Positions 33,044 through 44,186 of a stretch of DNA of 64,000 bases are shown piece after piece. How positions within the stretch are numbered: position 1 is the first letter of the stretch; each line of letters starts with the position of its first letter. The notes below the pieces were generated by a model. It searched no databases and was not told where the DNA came from. It saw only the letters and a list, made by a program, of their open reading frames with translations. Where the stretch lies: NCBI GenBank assembly GCA_963691705.1, contig OY829537.1:37885514-37949513 (forward strand), written 5' to 3'. The DNA is from Viola odorata. Lineage: Eukaryota; Streptophyta; Magnoliopsida; Malpighiales; Violaceae. The translations under genes and the position numbers were made by a program.

Positions 33044-34579
33044 TTATCCATGGGCTATCCGCGTCACCTCGATTTGCCTACTATCACCTATGCGAAGTAA
33101 CACTTTCAAAGGCAGCAATATAAAACCGAATGATATCATATGAACCAAACGACACATGAATTTCAGCAAACCAAAAATAATGACGTGCGTAGACAGGTAG
33201 TAAGTCAATAATATAAAAGGAAGACATTCTTCCCACGCAAACATATACTTACAAACCAAGACATGCCATACAGAACCAAACGTTCTTTTATCCATGCGGT
33301 TAGAGACTCCCAACTGTGGTTGACAAGGTGTCCAATTTAGCATCTTCGTTCTAGACTCCTCCTCACTATCAGTCCTCCAAGGAAACTTATATGAATGTAA
33401 AATATCCTTAAAGAACATGCTAGTAATAGTTGTTCCATGATGACGCATCAAACCATCGTTATATGAACAATACACAACCACATTATGTAACGAACTACAC
33501 AACCAAAATAAGTTTTTGCCATGATCTCCTTTATGCAAATAAAAATCAGATTGATCCTTAAATAAATGGCCATTATATACTCCGCAAAAATCAGAATCAT
33601 TAGCATAAGGATTAACCTTAAGTATACTCTCAAGCGACTTTTTATCAATACTACCAATAAGACTCAAAGGGACATCATGTGATGACATAACATTCCTATA
33701 AATTAAATTAGTAATATTAATTAAATCACAGCAGCTCATCAAACAATTATCAAACACATCATGCTCAACAAAATTTCGCAAAAGATCATGTGACTGATAT
33801 AAGCGATTGCGTTTGAAAAGAGTTCCTCCAAGTCTTGTTGACGTAAACACAAAATCATTATGAAATTCACACCTGGAAGAATAGTTATTCAATGTAAAAA
33901 TATGTGAAAATCCAATTAAAATTGTGTTAGGGACAACACAATCCATGTCTCTCGGTCTAGTCAACATATCAAACTGTCTGCGCTTTTGCGAGTAAATTTC
34001 AAAGGTACATGACTTGACCTTCGTCTCTTGAATATAATCATCATCAATTAAATTAAATTTATAATCAGAAGCATAAAGATTAATGATGTTCATATACTCA
34101 CTGAAATCGCTCCTTAGAAAAGAGAACCATATTATACCTTTTAGGTTAGATTTTGCCGAAATAGGCACCACGGATGCGCAAGGCTCTTTCCCTCTCCTTG
34201 GTGGTAAGGTAAGAGGATTCTCCTCTTCCAATAACCTTATCTTGTTCTGCTCATGAGAGTAAACAACCAAAGTAAGGGACACAAACGGATTAGGGTTAGA
34301 AAGATCAAGGCACAATGGCCAAAAATTTAACTTTTGGTGGCTTGCGCCAAAACAGATTTTATACACACAAAGTGTGTTCCTCACTTCTCTCCCTATGGCA
34401 TAATCACTATCCTCCACTTTTGCATCAATGCTCACTCTTTTCATGCGGGCTGTTTCCCTCACTATCTCTTTTCCCATACTCACTCTTTTCATGGGGGTTG
34501 TTTTGTTCATTATCTCTCTTCCCATGCTCACTCCTTTCATGGGGGTTGTTTTCCTCGGTATTGCTCTCTTTCTTTTCAC
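33044..34579 (-). CDS. 511-codon open frame of element M, with an unrecognised middle
   Basis: The N-terminus has three tandem copies of a K-R-V-S-M-G-K-E-I-like unit (about 60 bp each, 34430-34580). Residues about 300-470 are a strongly decayed but open integrase-derived segment: Y-A-N-D-S-D-F, G-L-M-R-H-H-G, and a late block ending E-E-C-L-P-F that mirrors the usual W-E-D-C-L-P-F of integrase. Between them (about residues 145-310) lies a Leu/Asn/Asp-rich stretch I do not recognise, where RT and RNase H should be. No catalytic triad is visible. It could be a captured segment or drifted pol sequence. Confidence 0.45.
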   Translation of the reverse strand: MKRKRAIPRKTTPMKGVSMGREIMNKTTPMKRVSMGKEIVRETARMKRVSIDAKVEDSDYAIGREVRNTLCVYKICFGASHQKLNFWPLCLDLSNPNPFVSLTLVVYSHEQNKIRLLEEENPLTLPPRRGKEPCASVVPISAKSNLKGIIWFSFLRSDFSEYMNIINLYASDYKFNLIDDDYIQETKVKSCTFEIYSQKRRQFDMLTRPRDMDCVVPNTILIGFSHIFTLNNYSSRCEFHNDFVFTSTRLGGTLFKRNRLYQSHDLLRNFVEHDVFDNCLMSCCDLINITNLIYRNVMSSHDVPLSLIGSIDKKSLESILKVNPYANDSDFCGVYNGHLFKDQSDFYLHKGDHGKNLFWLCSSLHNVVVYCSYNDGLMRHHGTTITSMFFKDILHSYKFPWRTDSEEESRTKMLNWTPCQPQLGVSNRMDKRTFGSVWHVLVCKYMFAWEECLPFILLTYYLSTHVIIFGLLKFMCRLVHMISFGFILLPLKVLLRIGDSRQIEVTRIAHG

Positions 34580-34643
34580 TCAACTCTCCCCTTTTTCTCT
34601 CAATATTTCTAGCGACTTTCCATTCGACATACTTCCCTTTTAG

Positions 34644-35294
34644 TCACTTTTGATCCTCACGGATTTCAAGAGGCGTTAGTGGAACTAGTGAGAACTTTCG
34701 GGCATCCTTTACCAACTTGTAAAGGTCTTTCTTCCCTCCATGAGTGGCTCTTCTACCTTGCTGCCATGGTTGACCAAGAACGATATGACTCGACCACATT
34801 GGTATCACATCGCAAAGGATATCCTCTTTATAATTCCCAATAGAGAATGAAACTAAAACTTGCTTAGTTACCTCCCACTCTCTACCATCGTTCATACATT
34901 GCAGCAAGTAAGGTCTTGGGTGCTCAATAGTTGGAAGGCCCAACTTGTCTATAAGCAATGCGCTTGCATAGTTCGCCGAACTCCCATCGTTGATAGCCAA
35001 TGAGCACATCTTTCCTCCAACTAGGCAACGAGTGTGAAATAACCCTTCTTTTTGTTCAACAAGTACTTCTGCCTTTCCCTTGGGTACACTTGAAGTTGCA
35101 GGTGTAATTCCATAATCATAAGGAGACACCGACGGGATTGGTCTCCCCTTCTTTTCTTGCTTCATCCAAGTCGGTTCCCTCAATACCGACGGCCTACTTG
35201 GTACAACGCTAGGGTAAAAAGAAGAATATTTCATCTTTGTTTTTCCCAGATTGGCATCCTCTCTGTTCTCAGATCTAGGTCGCCTTTCATCCAT
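34644..35294 (-). pseudogene. Protease-region frame of element M
   Basis: 216 codons. The protease block reads E-G-L-F-H-T-R-C then L-A-I-N-D-G-S-S-A-N-Y-A-S-A-L-L-I-D-K-L-G-L, and V-L-G-Q-P-W-Q near the end. The position of the catalytic Asp (I-D-G-G-S in relatives) is Asn followed by Asp, so activity is unlikely. Capsid and zinc knuckle are deleted upstream. The frame itself is open. Confidence 0.65.
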
Positions 35295-35430
35295 TTTGGC
35301 CGAAACTGTCTCAACCCTGTTTGAAAATGATTAGAGGCGGGGCATCCACTGCTGCTAGACGTTCGAGGACAGTTTCCAACATCCTAATTTCCCTGGGTCC
35401 CTCCACGTCATCGGTCGAATGATTAGGCAT

Positions 35431-36213
35431 CCCTTTAATTTCTGAAATTCACAACACGAACAAATAACGTAAAATTGTACTAAGCCTAGCACTCCCTCAC
35501 GTGCGTGTTTAAGCCCTCTAATAAGCTCACAAAATCAGCCAAAATTTCCTGCAATTGTTCCTGCACAAATGTTAATTGACTCACGAATTTCAAAGAATAA
35601 GCTTCCAAGAAGACTCTCAAAGACAACTAGCTTCAAAAATAATTTGGATGTAAGGTACTCGCGTAATTGCAACGATCAATCAATTAAGCAAGTACGCTAC
35701 TGGAGTAGAGTTCAATATATAGGAATCAAGAAGAGGCTCAAGTAGACTCGAACAACTCGAATAATTCGCAAATTCGCAAATGAACTGTGCGCACGATCTT
35801 AAAGTCCACAACTTGCAACTTCAATATCTTTCAATTCTGACCACCAAATCCAATGATTCTTTTTGCTATATCTTCGAAATACTTTCTAGTATTTTGTATT
35901 TTGTTTATTTTCTGTTCTCGATATTTTTTTATTTTTTTATTTTTTTGGTATTTTGTGACTCTTTTTGTTGACACTTTGGGGACAATTTTTTTTTTGTATT
36001 TTAAAGACACTACAAATTGCACAACGATTTGCACACACAAAGACGCAAACAAGATCTAGAAATCCTAGATCGAATCGACACACAAATAACTAACACACGG
36101 GACGCAAGGAGATTGATTTTAGATCGGAGTAGAAGAAGAATCAATCTCAACAAAGAAAACAATTAAAAACAGTAAAGGATAGATGGATAGATACCAAACC
36201 GTAGAACGCCTTT
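35431..36213 (-). other. Leader of element M
   Basis: T-rich sequence on one strand (35850-35995), the leader motif GTGTTT..CGTGAGG (35491-35512), and acceptor AG at 35443-35442. The first gag ATG is at 35430-35428. Only about 40 gag codons follow before a TGA near 35312. Confidence 0.6.
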
Positions 36214-36225
36214 GCTCTGCTACCA
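36214..36225 (-). other. Primer binding site of element M
   Basis: TGGTAGCAGAGC on the minus strand, two bases after the 5' LTR, one substitution from the initiator-Met tRNA type site. Confidence 0.75.
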
Positions 36226-36227
36226 AC

Positions 36228-37009
36228 TGATACGATCCTAACTGCGTAGGATGTGTAACACGTATTTGATCTAGTTCGAAGGCTTGGATTTCACGCGGAA
36301 GATAGATAACTCAACTAGATGAGTTAGACTCAAGCAAGAGACCTGCCTTGCTTAATCCAAATCGATACAAGTGAGGGTCTTGATTCGTAGGTTAGGCTCA
36401 GACTCACACCTGGGAGAAAGCTACCTAAGGGAAACGAAATCAATGGGATCGAAACTTCGGGTTTTACTTGCAATCAATCCTAGCTTTAGAGACTAAAGAT
36501 TGGAACAAGGCTCACGCATGAACAATTGAGAAAACTTCTCTGGGTTTTTAATTCAAAACTATCGTGCCAAATAATGAAGAGGGTGGCTCCTTTAAATAGG
36601 AGAAAACCCTAAGTCCTTACAATAGGAAACCTTCTCCTAATAGAACTTCTAATTAAGTAATTAAAATAAGTCTAAACTAATTTAGCTAATTAATAAGGAA
36701 ACTAATTAATATAAATCCATAGAAATCACCAAATCAGGAAATTCGTCTGCTGGCAGCTCGCGTCCGTCTGCTTGTTGCGTGATCACGCCGGGATAGGGCG
36801 TAATCACGTCCATTCTATACAGGGAAATCTCGATGAGCATAACTTTTGATCCATCCGTCCGATTGATATGAAACATGTCCCAAAGGGAAGCTAACATCTT
36901 GAAGTTTCCATAAAGACTCTGTTCTCTCAATTCGGACTCCATTTGCTTGTTCATCCGCTTACTACGAACATACGATGTGCCGTGCATGATACATCCTGGG
37001 ATCGTATCA
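36228..37009 (-). repeat. 5' LTR of element M
   Basis: Same ends as the 3' LTR, but it lacks roughly 80 bp of U3 near 36743, including one GTGATCACG module. Otherwise nearly identical. Confidence 0.85.
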
Positions 37010-37034
37010 ATCCCCAACTTGTCGATCCGCAATA

Positions 37035-37450
37035 GCAGCCTCCAAATACAGGGATGGTAAAGGTGAACACGGATGCTGCGATAGGGGCTACGGGAATTGG
37101 CTTGGGATTTATAGGCCGAGATGCAAGGGGTCAAACGGTGTTCTCAGGAGCAATTTACCTTCCGCACAAAACTGAGGTGCAAACAACGGAGGCACTGGCG
37201 CTAAGAGACGCTATAATGCAGGCTCGCCAATAGGGGTGTGCCAGGATTATAGTTGAGTTTGACTGCTTGGAGAACATGCTAGCCCTAACCAACAGAGATT
37301 TCTCACTAAGCTATGCGGGATTGGTGTTGGAGAGGTGGCTCGCCTGGCTTCTACTTTCCAAAGTTACTCCTTTATGCACACAAGACGGTCTACGAATATC
37401 CCAGCGCATGAGTTAGGCCAATTGGCTTTGATTTCCAGTTTAGGAAATGT
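37035..37450 (+). pseudogene. LINE RNase H domain, separated from the rest
   Basis: V-K-V-N-T-D-A-A-I opens an RVT_3-type RNase H, with E-A-L-A-L-R-D-A and E-F-D-C-L matching the next acidic positions. A TAG near 37228 interrupts it. It lies 5.2 kb from ORF2 only because element M inserted between them. Confidence 0.7.
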
Positions 37451-37509
37451 ATGGATAGGGGAATGCCCTGTACTTGCAGATTTGAATTAATTCAATTATA
37501 TCTCCCTTC

Positions 37510-37528
37510 AAAAAAAAAAATTCTTCAT
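37510..37528 (+). repeat. LINE poly(A) tail and candidate target duplication
   Basis: Eleven A are followed by TTCTTCAT, which also occurs at 26629-26636 at the LINE 5' edge. Confidence 0.55.
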
Positions 37529-38640
37529 AGAACTTTGGACCTATTTTCAATCTAATTAAAAATTACCCAATTCCTACATTGTAAGCTAATAAATTGTGTG
37601 GCATAAAAATAATAATTTAAAAAGAAAATAAAATGGCGGCATTGCGGCCCTACTGACTACACCTAACCACCATACGGTTGCCCCGCCCCCTCAGTTTTGA
37701 TCCGATTAAAGCACAGACTCAATTATGCTTTTCTTTGTTCTAGGTTTATAAACACAGTCTCAATTGTGTTTTTCTTTGATTTCGCCTCCTAGTTGAAAGA
37801 CCTAAACTTGCTACCTTTCCAAGTATAAATAGAAGGAACAACACTCATTTTACATTTTAGTTTAAATTTGAAAGGTTTTATTAGGTGAAAATCTTCCATC
37901 CTTTCAAAAACTCATTTTTAGTAATATATTAGATTAGGTAAGCCTTGTATTAAGTCAAGTAAAAATAACAATTTTTACCTTTATCTTATCATCTTTTGGG
38001 TTAATTATCATACTTAATAATTTGTCCAAATCGTTTGGATTCATCCAAGTTCATTTCAAGTTCATTTCAATTCCATATTCTTATTGTAAGTCATTCACAA
38101 CTTTGAATTAAATCGTTGAATTTCAATATAAGAAGTCCTTCTCGATTTCATCTTTGAATTCTGTTTTGGTGTTATTGTTTATTCATGTTCATCAAACAAC
38201 TATTTATTAACCTTAGTTAATATTAGTAGTAACTGCTATAAAACAAAAGCAAACTACTAATAGGTCCCAATGCCTTATATAAAATATGTACATATTACAA
38301 AACACCTTAACACAATCCAAAGAATTCATCTAGATGATCCATGTCCCAAAATCCAGCAACATAACCCTCTTTTTAAAAACTCTAGCAAGACGCAGGGCCG
38401 CCTAAAGTCAGTGGGGCTAGTGACACTAACATGTTATTTTATTTTATTAAATCAACATCATTTTATTTTATTTGTTAATTATTATTTTTATGCCACGTCA
38501 TTTATTACCATGCCACGTATGAAATTGGGAATTTTTTGATTGAGTTGAAAAGTGGAAAATAAGTCAACAATTCCATGAGGGGATTAATTGAGAAAGATGG
38601 AAGGTGTTATTTGAGAAAAATGACAAATGCAGGAGGCAAA
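37529..38640 (+). repeat. Decayed family-B-like LTR and AT-rich flank
   Basis: At 37824-38000 a TATA box (AGTATAAATAGAAGG) is followed by the block also seen after the TATA boxes of the LTRs at 22478 and 2865 ('taaatttgaaag', 'taagtcaagtaaaaat'). Edges are not definable. 38250-38640 is AT-rich with no gene. Confidence 0.45.
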
Positions 38641-40493
38641 AGACTATGTTGTTGATGACAAAATATGCGTACCTCAGCTCATAAGTGATTGGCAAGCCTG
38701 GGTAACAAGACAAGCTAGTGCGAAGCCCGAGCTCATGAATCTAGCGTGCTCAGTGCAGAAACAAGACCATATAGATAAAATACTCATTTTGATAAGAAAA
38801 TAAATCGGGGATAATATTCAAGATTAAGGAAGTCAAACCCATATTATCCAAATTGGTAAATACAATAAATCATGAATATCGTAATGAAGATTACAATCTC
38901 TGAGGAAAATACCATCAAAGATTCAAAGATTTACAAAAAAAAGTCCAACGCACGGCGTTCCAGAGCAATCATTAATTTAGTATTTTTATGATGGCATGTC
39001 GATGAAGGACAAAGATAGGATTGATTCAGCGGTAGGATGAGCCTTGTTAGATTTAAGCCCTACAAGAACAAGGACTCTCATCCAGGCTTTGGCAAACAAT
39101 TGATAGATCAATCCCCACAAGTAATGTTAAGGTAGTCGCAATTGAACGACACTTGATTGAAATTTCTAACTTCATGAAAAATATGTCTGTAGGTATCTCA
39201 CATTCACAACAAAAACCACAGTCGCAATGTGTTGAGTCTGTTGTCAGTAAGGACATGCAACACATGAATGTAGTATGGTGGTAGCTGATAACCCAAGACA
39301 AGTGAATGTTGCAATGCAGTATCACTAGAAGCAAGGGAAGTTCTATAATAATAACCAATAGTCATTGAAACTTATGGGTGTTCCCATTGAGGAAACCTTG
39401 AAGCAATTCATGCAGTCGACACAAGCTAGTATTGCCATTTTAGAAAAAATAAATAGGCCAACTAGTTGTGAACAAACAAGATAATTCAGATAGATTACCA
39501 TCCAGTACAATAGATAATCCAAAGCATGGTGTAAACTCCATAGCGTTGAGAAGTGGAAGAAAACTAACTGAAAGATCTAGCCCATCCCTTGACCAAGGGA
39601 TGAGTATTCTAGAATCTGAACTTGAGCCAGAGGTAGAAGTACTGCCAGAAAGACCAGTCTAGACTAAGGATCTTCTAGAAATCCCTATCAAACAATAGTT
39701 ACAAGTAATCCCTCCTCCCTTTCTACAAAGGTTTGTAAGAACCAAGAAGACAAAGGAAAAGAGGGAGATTTCGGAAATCTTTCATAGAGTAGCTATAAAC
39801 GTTCCTTTACTTGATATGATTTCTCAAGTGCCTAAATGTGCTAAATTCCTAAAATATATTTGCACTAAAAAAAAACTTGCAGGTGTAGAAATGATCAATT
39901 TAAATGAGAATGTCTCTGTAGTTTTCTAGAAGAAATTACCAACCAAGTGTAAAGATCAAGGCACTTTTGTCATTCCATGCAAGATAGGAGAAAAGGAAGT
40001 GGAGAAAGCCTTGTGTGACTTAGGTGCCGATATTAATGTAATGTCCCCCACTGTGTTTAAAACTCTGAACATTGGATCTTTAAAAGAAATAATAGTAGTT
40101 ATACAACTTGTAGATAGATCAATAATTTATCCAGAGGGAGTCATTGAAGATGTGTTGGTTCAAGTAAATGATTATATTTTTCCAGCTGATTTTTACATTA
40201 TAGACATGAATAATGAGGATACAACTAAATCTACAGATGTGTTACTTGGAAGACACTTTTTGAGAATAGCCAGGGCAAAGATAGACGTGTATGATGGGTG
40301 TTTAACTCTTGAATTTGGTGAAGAAATTATAAGATTCAATAGGTGTGACTCTATTAAATTTCCAAATGAATTACATAGTGTTAATTTTATAGATATTATT
40401 GATGTTGATATTGATAATATTTATGAGCTTAATGCTACTGGCTCTTTGGAGTATGTTCTTAGCAGAGGAGTGTTCAAGGAAATATAGGTTGAA
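38641..40493 (+). pseudogene. Athila-like gag C-terminus and aspartic protease
   Basis: Around 39225 a decayed zinc knuckle (C-x2-C-x4-H-x4-C pattern with breaks) is followed by L-K-Q-F-M-Q-S-T-Q-A-S. Near 39535 A-L-R-S-G-R-K-L matches the Athila gag signature. The open frame 39999-40487 is the protease: A-L-C-D-L-G-A-D-I-N-V-M, Y-P-E-G-V-I-E-D-V-L and V-L-L-G-R-H-F-L. The Asp lies in C-D-L-G-A where Athila-type proteases have it. No Athila RT follows; the sequence changes to chromovirus RT near 40600. Confidence 0.7.
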
Positions 40494-40599
40494 ATGGAGG
40501 ATGAGTTGATTGTTAGCATGGATGTGCAGGATTCTATTTTGGAGCTTGATATTCTTAATTTAATTTCGGATATTTCAAAGGGTGTATTACTGTTACTCT

Positions 40600-41433
40600 C
40601 ATTTCAGATATTCAGATTATCCAATGCACCTAGTACTTTTATGAGATTGATGAACCACGTTTTGCGTGAGTATATCGGTAAATTTGTTGTTGTATATTTT
40701 GATGATATTCTTATTTATAGCCCTTCCTTTGAAACACATATTTTTCATTTGCGATCTGTGTTTGACATGTTACGTACTAACCGACTGTTTGCTAAATTGG
40801 TTAAGTGCGATTTTTTTTGGGAACGTGTCCATGTTCTAGGATTTGTTGTGAGTACAAATGGCGTACATGTAGATAAAGAGAAGGTGAAGGCCATCTGGGA
40901 TTGGCCCTGTCCCAAAAATGCCAATGAAGTCAGATCCTTCCATGGCCTGGCAAGCTTTTACCGGCGGTTCGTGCCCAATTTCTCAACAATCGCCTCCCCA
41001 CTCAATGAACTTACCAAGAAAAATATACCGTTTGAATGGGGACGTAAACAGGAAGAAGCCTTCCGGGAATTGAAGAATTGGCTCGTGCCGCCTCCGGTAT
41101 TGGCCTTACCGCATTTTGCAAAGATCTTCGAGATAGAGTGTGATGCAAGTGGTATAGGTATCGGCGCAGTCCTTACCTAAGACAGATGCCCGATAGCCTT
41201 CTTTAGCGAGAAACTTAACGGAGCACAGCTCAACTACTCCACTTATGATCGGGAATTATACGTGTTAGTCAGAACACTTATGGTATGGGAGCATTATCTG
41301 TTACGAAACCAGTTTTTCATTCACACCGACCATCTAAGCTTGAAACTCCTTCAAGGGCAAGCCAAATTAAACAAACGACATGCCAAATTGATGAAATTCA
41401 TTAAGGCCTTTCCATACACCATCAAATATAATA
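40600..41433 (+). pseudogene. RT-RNase H of element E (5' part)
   Basis: The RT active site Y-F-D-D-I-L lies near 40702. RNase H has [10 protein letters not shown] then a TAA at 41178, D-R-E-L-Y-V-L, and H-T-D-H-L-S-L. The frame is cut at T-I-K-Y-N by the Mutator-like insertion; the RNase H end resumes at 42851 with [14 protein letters not shown]. Confidence 0.8.
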
Positions 41434-42850
41434 GGGGTAATAGTTTTTTGCTCCCCTGTACTATCGTCGAAAAGCAAAAACCTCCCCTGTACTTTATTTT
41501 TTGCAATCCGCCTCCCCTGGACTATTATTTTCGGGCAAATTGCCCCCTTCCGTTAAATTTAGGCGTTAAATTTAATGGATTACCTGCTAGAATAGGTTTT
41601 TTTTAACTTGTTGTAGCAGATAATTATACATATTAAATAATATAATTAATTTAAAAAATGTTTTAAAGTTTCAAAAAAAATCACAAAATACAAAAAAAAT
41701 CAAAAATTGTAAAATAATTTTAAAAACTGATAATATTTTATTTTAAATTTTTTTAATTATTTTAGAAAGGAACAGAAAATTATTTAAAAGTGATGGATAA
41801 AACATAAAGTGAAAAAAATAAAACATGATCTGCATAAAGAGAATTGCAAGAAAGAAAAGAAAAAAGATAAACGCTTTTGTCCTACAAAACTAAATCAAAT
41901 CCCTCACTTAATTTTGTTTCTTAATTGTCCTTCTTCTCTTCCGACGGAACCAACAACCCAAACACACCCCGTTGGCAAGACCTGCGTTGTCGAACCACAA
42001 CCAACGCCATCGTAGCAGCGGCTGCAGCACCTACCACCAATCTTATCCATGACATCGCACCCAAATCCACCAAAAGCCCGTAACCTTTCCAGATCTGCAT
42101 ATCACCGACCTTCAAAACTGGAGGAAGAGTGTGGTGAAGGAATCAATTCGGCAAATTTAAGGGTTGGAGCACCCAAATCCTTTTTTTGGATTGAAGGGGT
42201 GAATCGGTTGTGGGAGGCTGGTTCGCCGCTGGGAGTGCTGCTGGTAGTGGCTACGAACTCGGTGGTGCAGGCGAAGCCACCATGCAAGCTAGAATTGCAG
42301 CTGGGTTTGTTTAAAGTTCTTCATAAAGTAAAGTTGGTTGTTTTTTTATTTTTCCAGTACAATAATTTTGATTGTTAGAAGAAGAACGGAAGAGAAAATT
42401 GGATTTGGAATGAAATTTTAATTTAGTGGGTGGAATGTTTGATTTGGATATGGAATGAAATTTTTATTTTTTTAACAGTAAAAAGATGAATTTAATAGGG
42501 CAAAATTGAATATTAAAAGATGAAATTATGGAATAGAAATTAGTATTTTTTTTCAATTTTCTGAATTTTAAATATTTTTTCTTATTTTTATTAAGTCATA
42601 TTTTTTTTAATTTTTTTGGAAAAAAATGTATTTTTAAATTAATTATATTATTTAATTAATTTAAAAAATGAAGACAACCGGATGTAGGGGGTTAATTTAA
42701 CAGATTCGTTAGTCAAACTGGTCAAACATGGACGGAAGGGTCTTTTTGCCCGAAAATAGTAGTCCAAGGGAGGCGGAATGCAAAAAATGAAGTATAGGGG
42801 AGGTTCTTACTTTTTGACGATAATACAGAGGAGTAAAAAACTATTTCCCC
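41434..42850. mobile_element. Mutator-like element (Pack-MULE candidate), 1417 bp
   Basis: Terminal inverted repeats of about 115 bp, roughly 84% identical by eye, begin GGGGTAATAGTTTTTTGC (left) and GGGGAAATAGTTTTTTAC (right). A perfect 9-bp duplication AATATAATA flanks it (41425-41433, 42851-42859). There is no transposase. The interior 41930-42320 is clearly more GC-rich than the AT-rich arms and has short Pro/Thr/Ala-coding frames, which fits captured gene sequence, but I do not recognise its source. Confidence 0.8.
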
Positions 42851-44186
42851 AATATAATAAGGGAAAGGAAAATGTAGTAGCTGACGCCCTATCTCGCCGG
42901 TATGTCCTCATGAACACTCTCGAAGCACAAATTTTTGGTTTTTATAATTTGATTAAACTATATGAGCATTTTTGCTGTCTGTGCTAACAGTCCATACATG
43001 CATTTCATACAGCATGACCAGTTCTTATTCAAGCATAGTCGTTATGCATACCACGATCATCCGTTAGGGAGTTGTTAGTATTGGAGACTCATTCCAGTGC
43101 TTTAAGTGGACATTTTGGGGTTTCTAAAACATTAGAATCCCTTAAAGCACGATTCTTTTGGCTCTAAATGAAGGAAGATGTTACTAGAATTCTAGACCGT
43201 TGTCTAGAATGCAAACGGGCCAAGTCCAAATCCATGCATCATGGTACATACATGCCACTGCCAGTCGCAAGTCATTCGTGGGTAGACTTGTCTATGGATT
43301 TTTTCCTAGGCCTACCAAGATCTCAACATGGAAATGATTGTATTTTTGTTGTAGTAGATCGATTTTCCAAGATGGCCCATTTCATCCCATGTGCTAAAAT
43401 TCATGATGCCATCCGTATTGCACACTTATTTTTTCAACATGTTATCCGTTTACATGGCATGCCTAGAACTATCGTTAGTTATAGGGATGTTAAAATTTTT
43501 AGTCATTTCTAGCGTACCATTTGGGAAAAATTGGGTACAAAATTGATTTTCTCTACCACTTGTCATCCACAGACGGATGGTCAAACGGAAGTGGTAAACA
43601 GAACGTTAGGTTCACTTCTCCAGACAATGGTTAATAAGCACGGTACTAAGTGGGAAGATTGCCTTGCATTTATTCAGTTTGCTTATAACCATGCATGTCA
43701 TTCAGTTACCTGTTACTCTCCGTTTAAAATAGTTTACGACTTTCAACCGTTAACTCCACTTGATCTTTTATCTTTGCCTATGAGTTCATTAAAGTGTACA
43801 GATGGAAGCAACAACGCGGTTGAGGTTGAGGTAAAGAGATTGCATGAGCAAGTCCGTAAGAACATCGAACGGAAGAATGAGCAAGTAGCAGGGAAACGGA
43901 ATAACGACAAGGTTCCCCCGAACTTCCAACCAAGACAATAGGTGTGGTTACACCTACGTAAGGACCGATTTTGCCAACAATGATGCCATAAACTAAGTCC
44001 TCGGGGTGACGGACCATTCCAGATTCTTCACCGAATCAATCCCAATGCCTATGTCTTAGACCTACCGGGTAAGTACGGTTCCATTAGTAATACCTTCCAT
44101 GTCAATGACTTGTCCCTTTTCCATGCAGAACCTAAGGACGACCACGAAACGAATTCGAGGACGAATCCTTTCGAAGGGGGAGGGGA
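42851..44186 (+). pseudogene. RNase H end, integrase and tail of element E
   Basis: Integrase zinc region (C-L-E-C-K-R-A-K) and core: S-M-D-F is intact, but V-S-Y-R-D replaces V-S-D-R-D so the second catalytic Asp is Tyr; the third, Q-T-E-V-V-N-R, is intact. Stops occur near 42985, 43166, 43510 and 43939. The chromovirus C-terminal region (L-S-P-R-G-D-G-P-F) is readable after 43990. Confidence 0.75.

Larger units (their letters stand above)
31785..37009 (-). mobile_element. Young non-autonomous LTR retrotransposon M inside the LINE
   Basis: A 5225-bp element on the minus strand: 5' LTR 36228-37009, PBS, leader, tiny gag, protease remnant, a 511-codon open frame, polyprotein tail, 3' LTR 31785-32640. 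ATCCC flanks both ends (31780-31784, 37010-37014), a perfect 5-bp duplication. The LTRs differ by about 20 substitutions by eye plus one indel of roughly 80 bp. RT and RNase H are absent, so mobility would need helper proteins. Confidence 0.85.
26637..37520 (+). mobile_element. L1-type LINE, dead, split by element M
   Basis: The LINE runs 26637-31784 and resumes at 37015-37520 after a 5.2-kb LTR insertion. It has a 5' UTR, ORF1, ORF2 (endonuclease, RT, zinc-finger region, RNase H) and an 11-bp A tail (37510-37520). TTCTTCAT occurs at 26629-26636 and right after the A tail (37521-37528), a plausible 8-bp target duplication that sets the 5' edge. Without the insertion it is about 5.65 kb, normal for plant L1. 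Many stops and frameshifts make it inactive. Confidence 0.75.
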
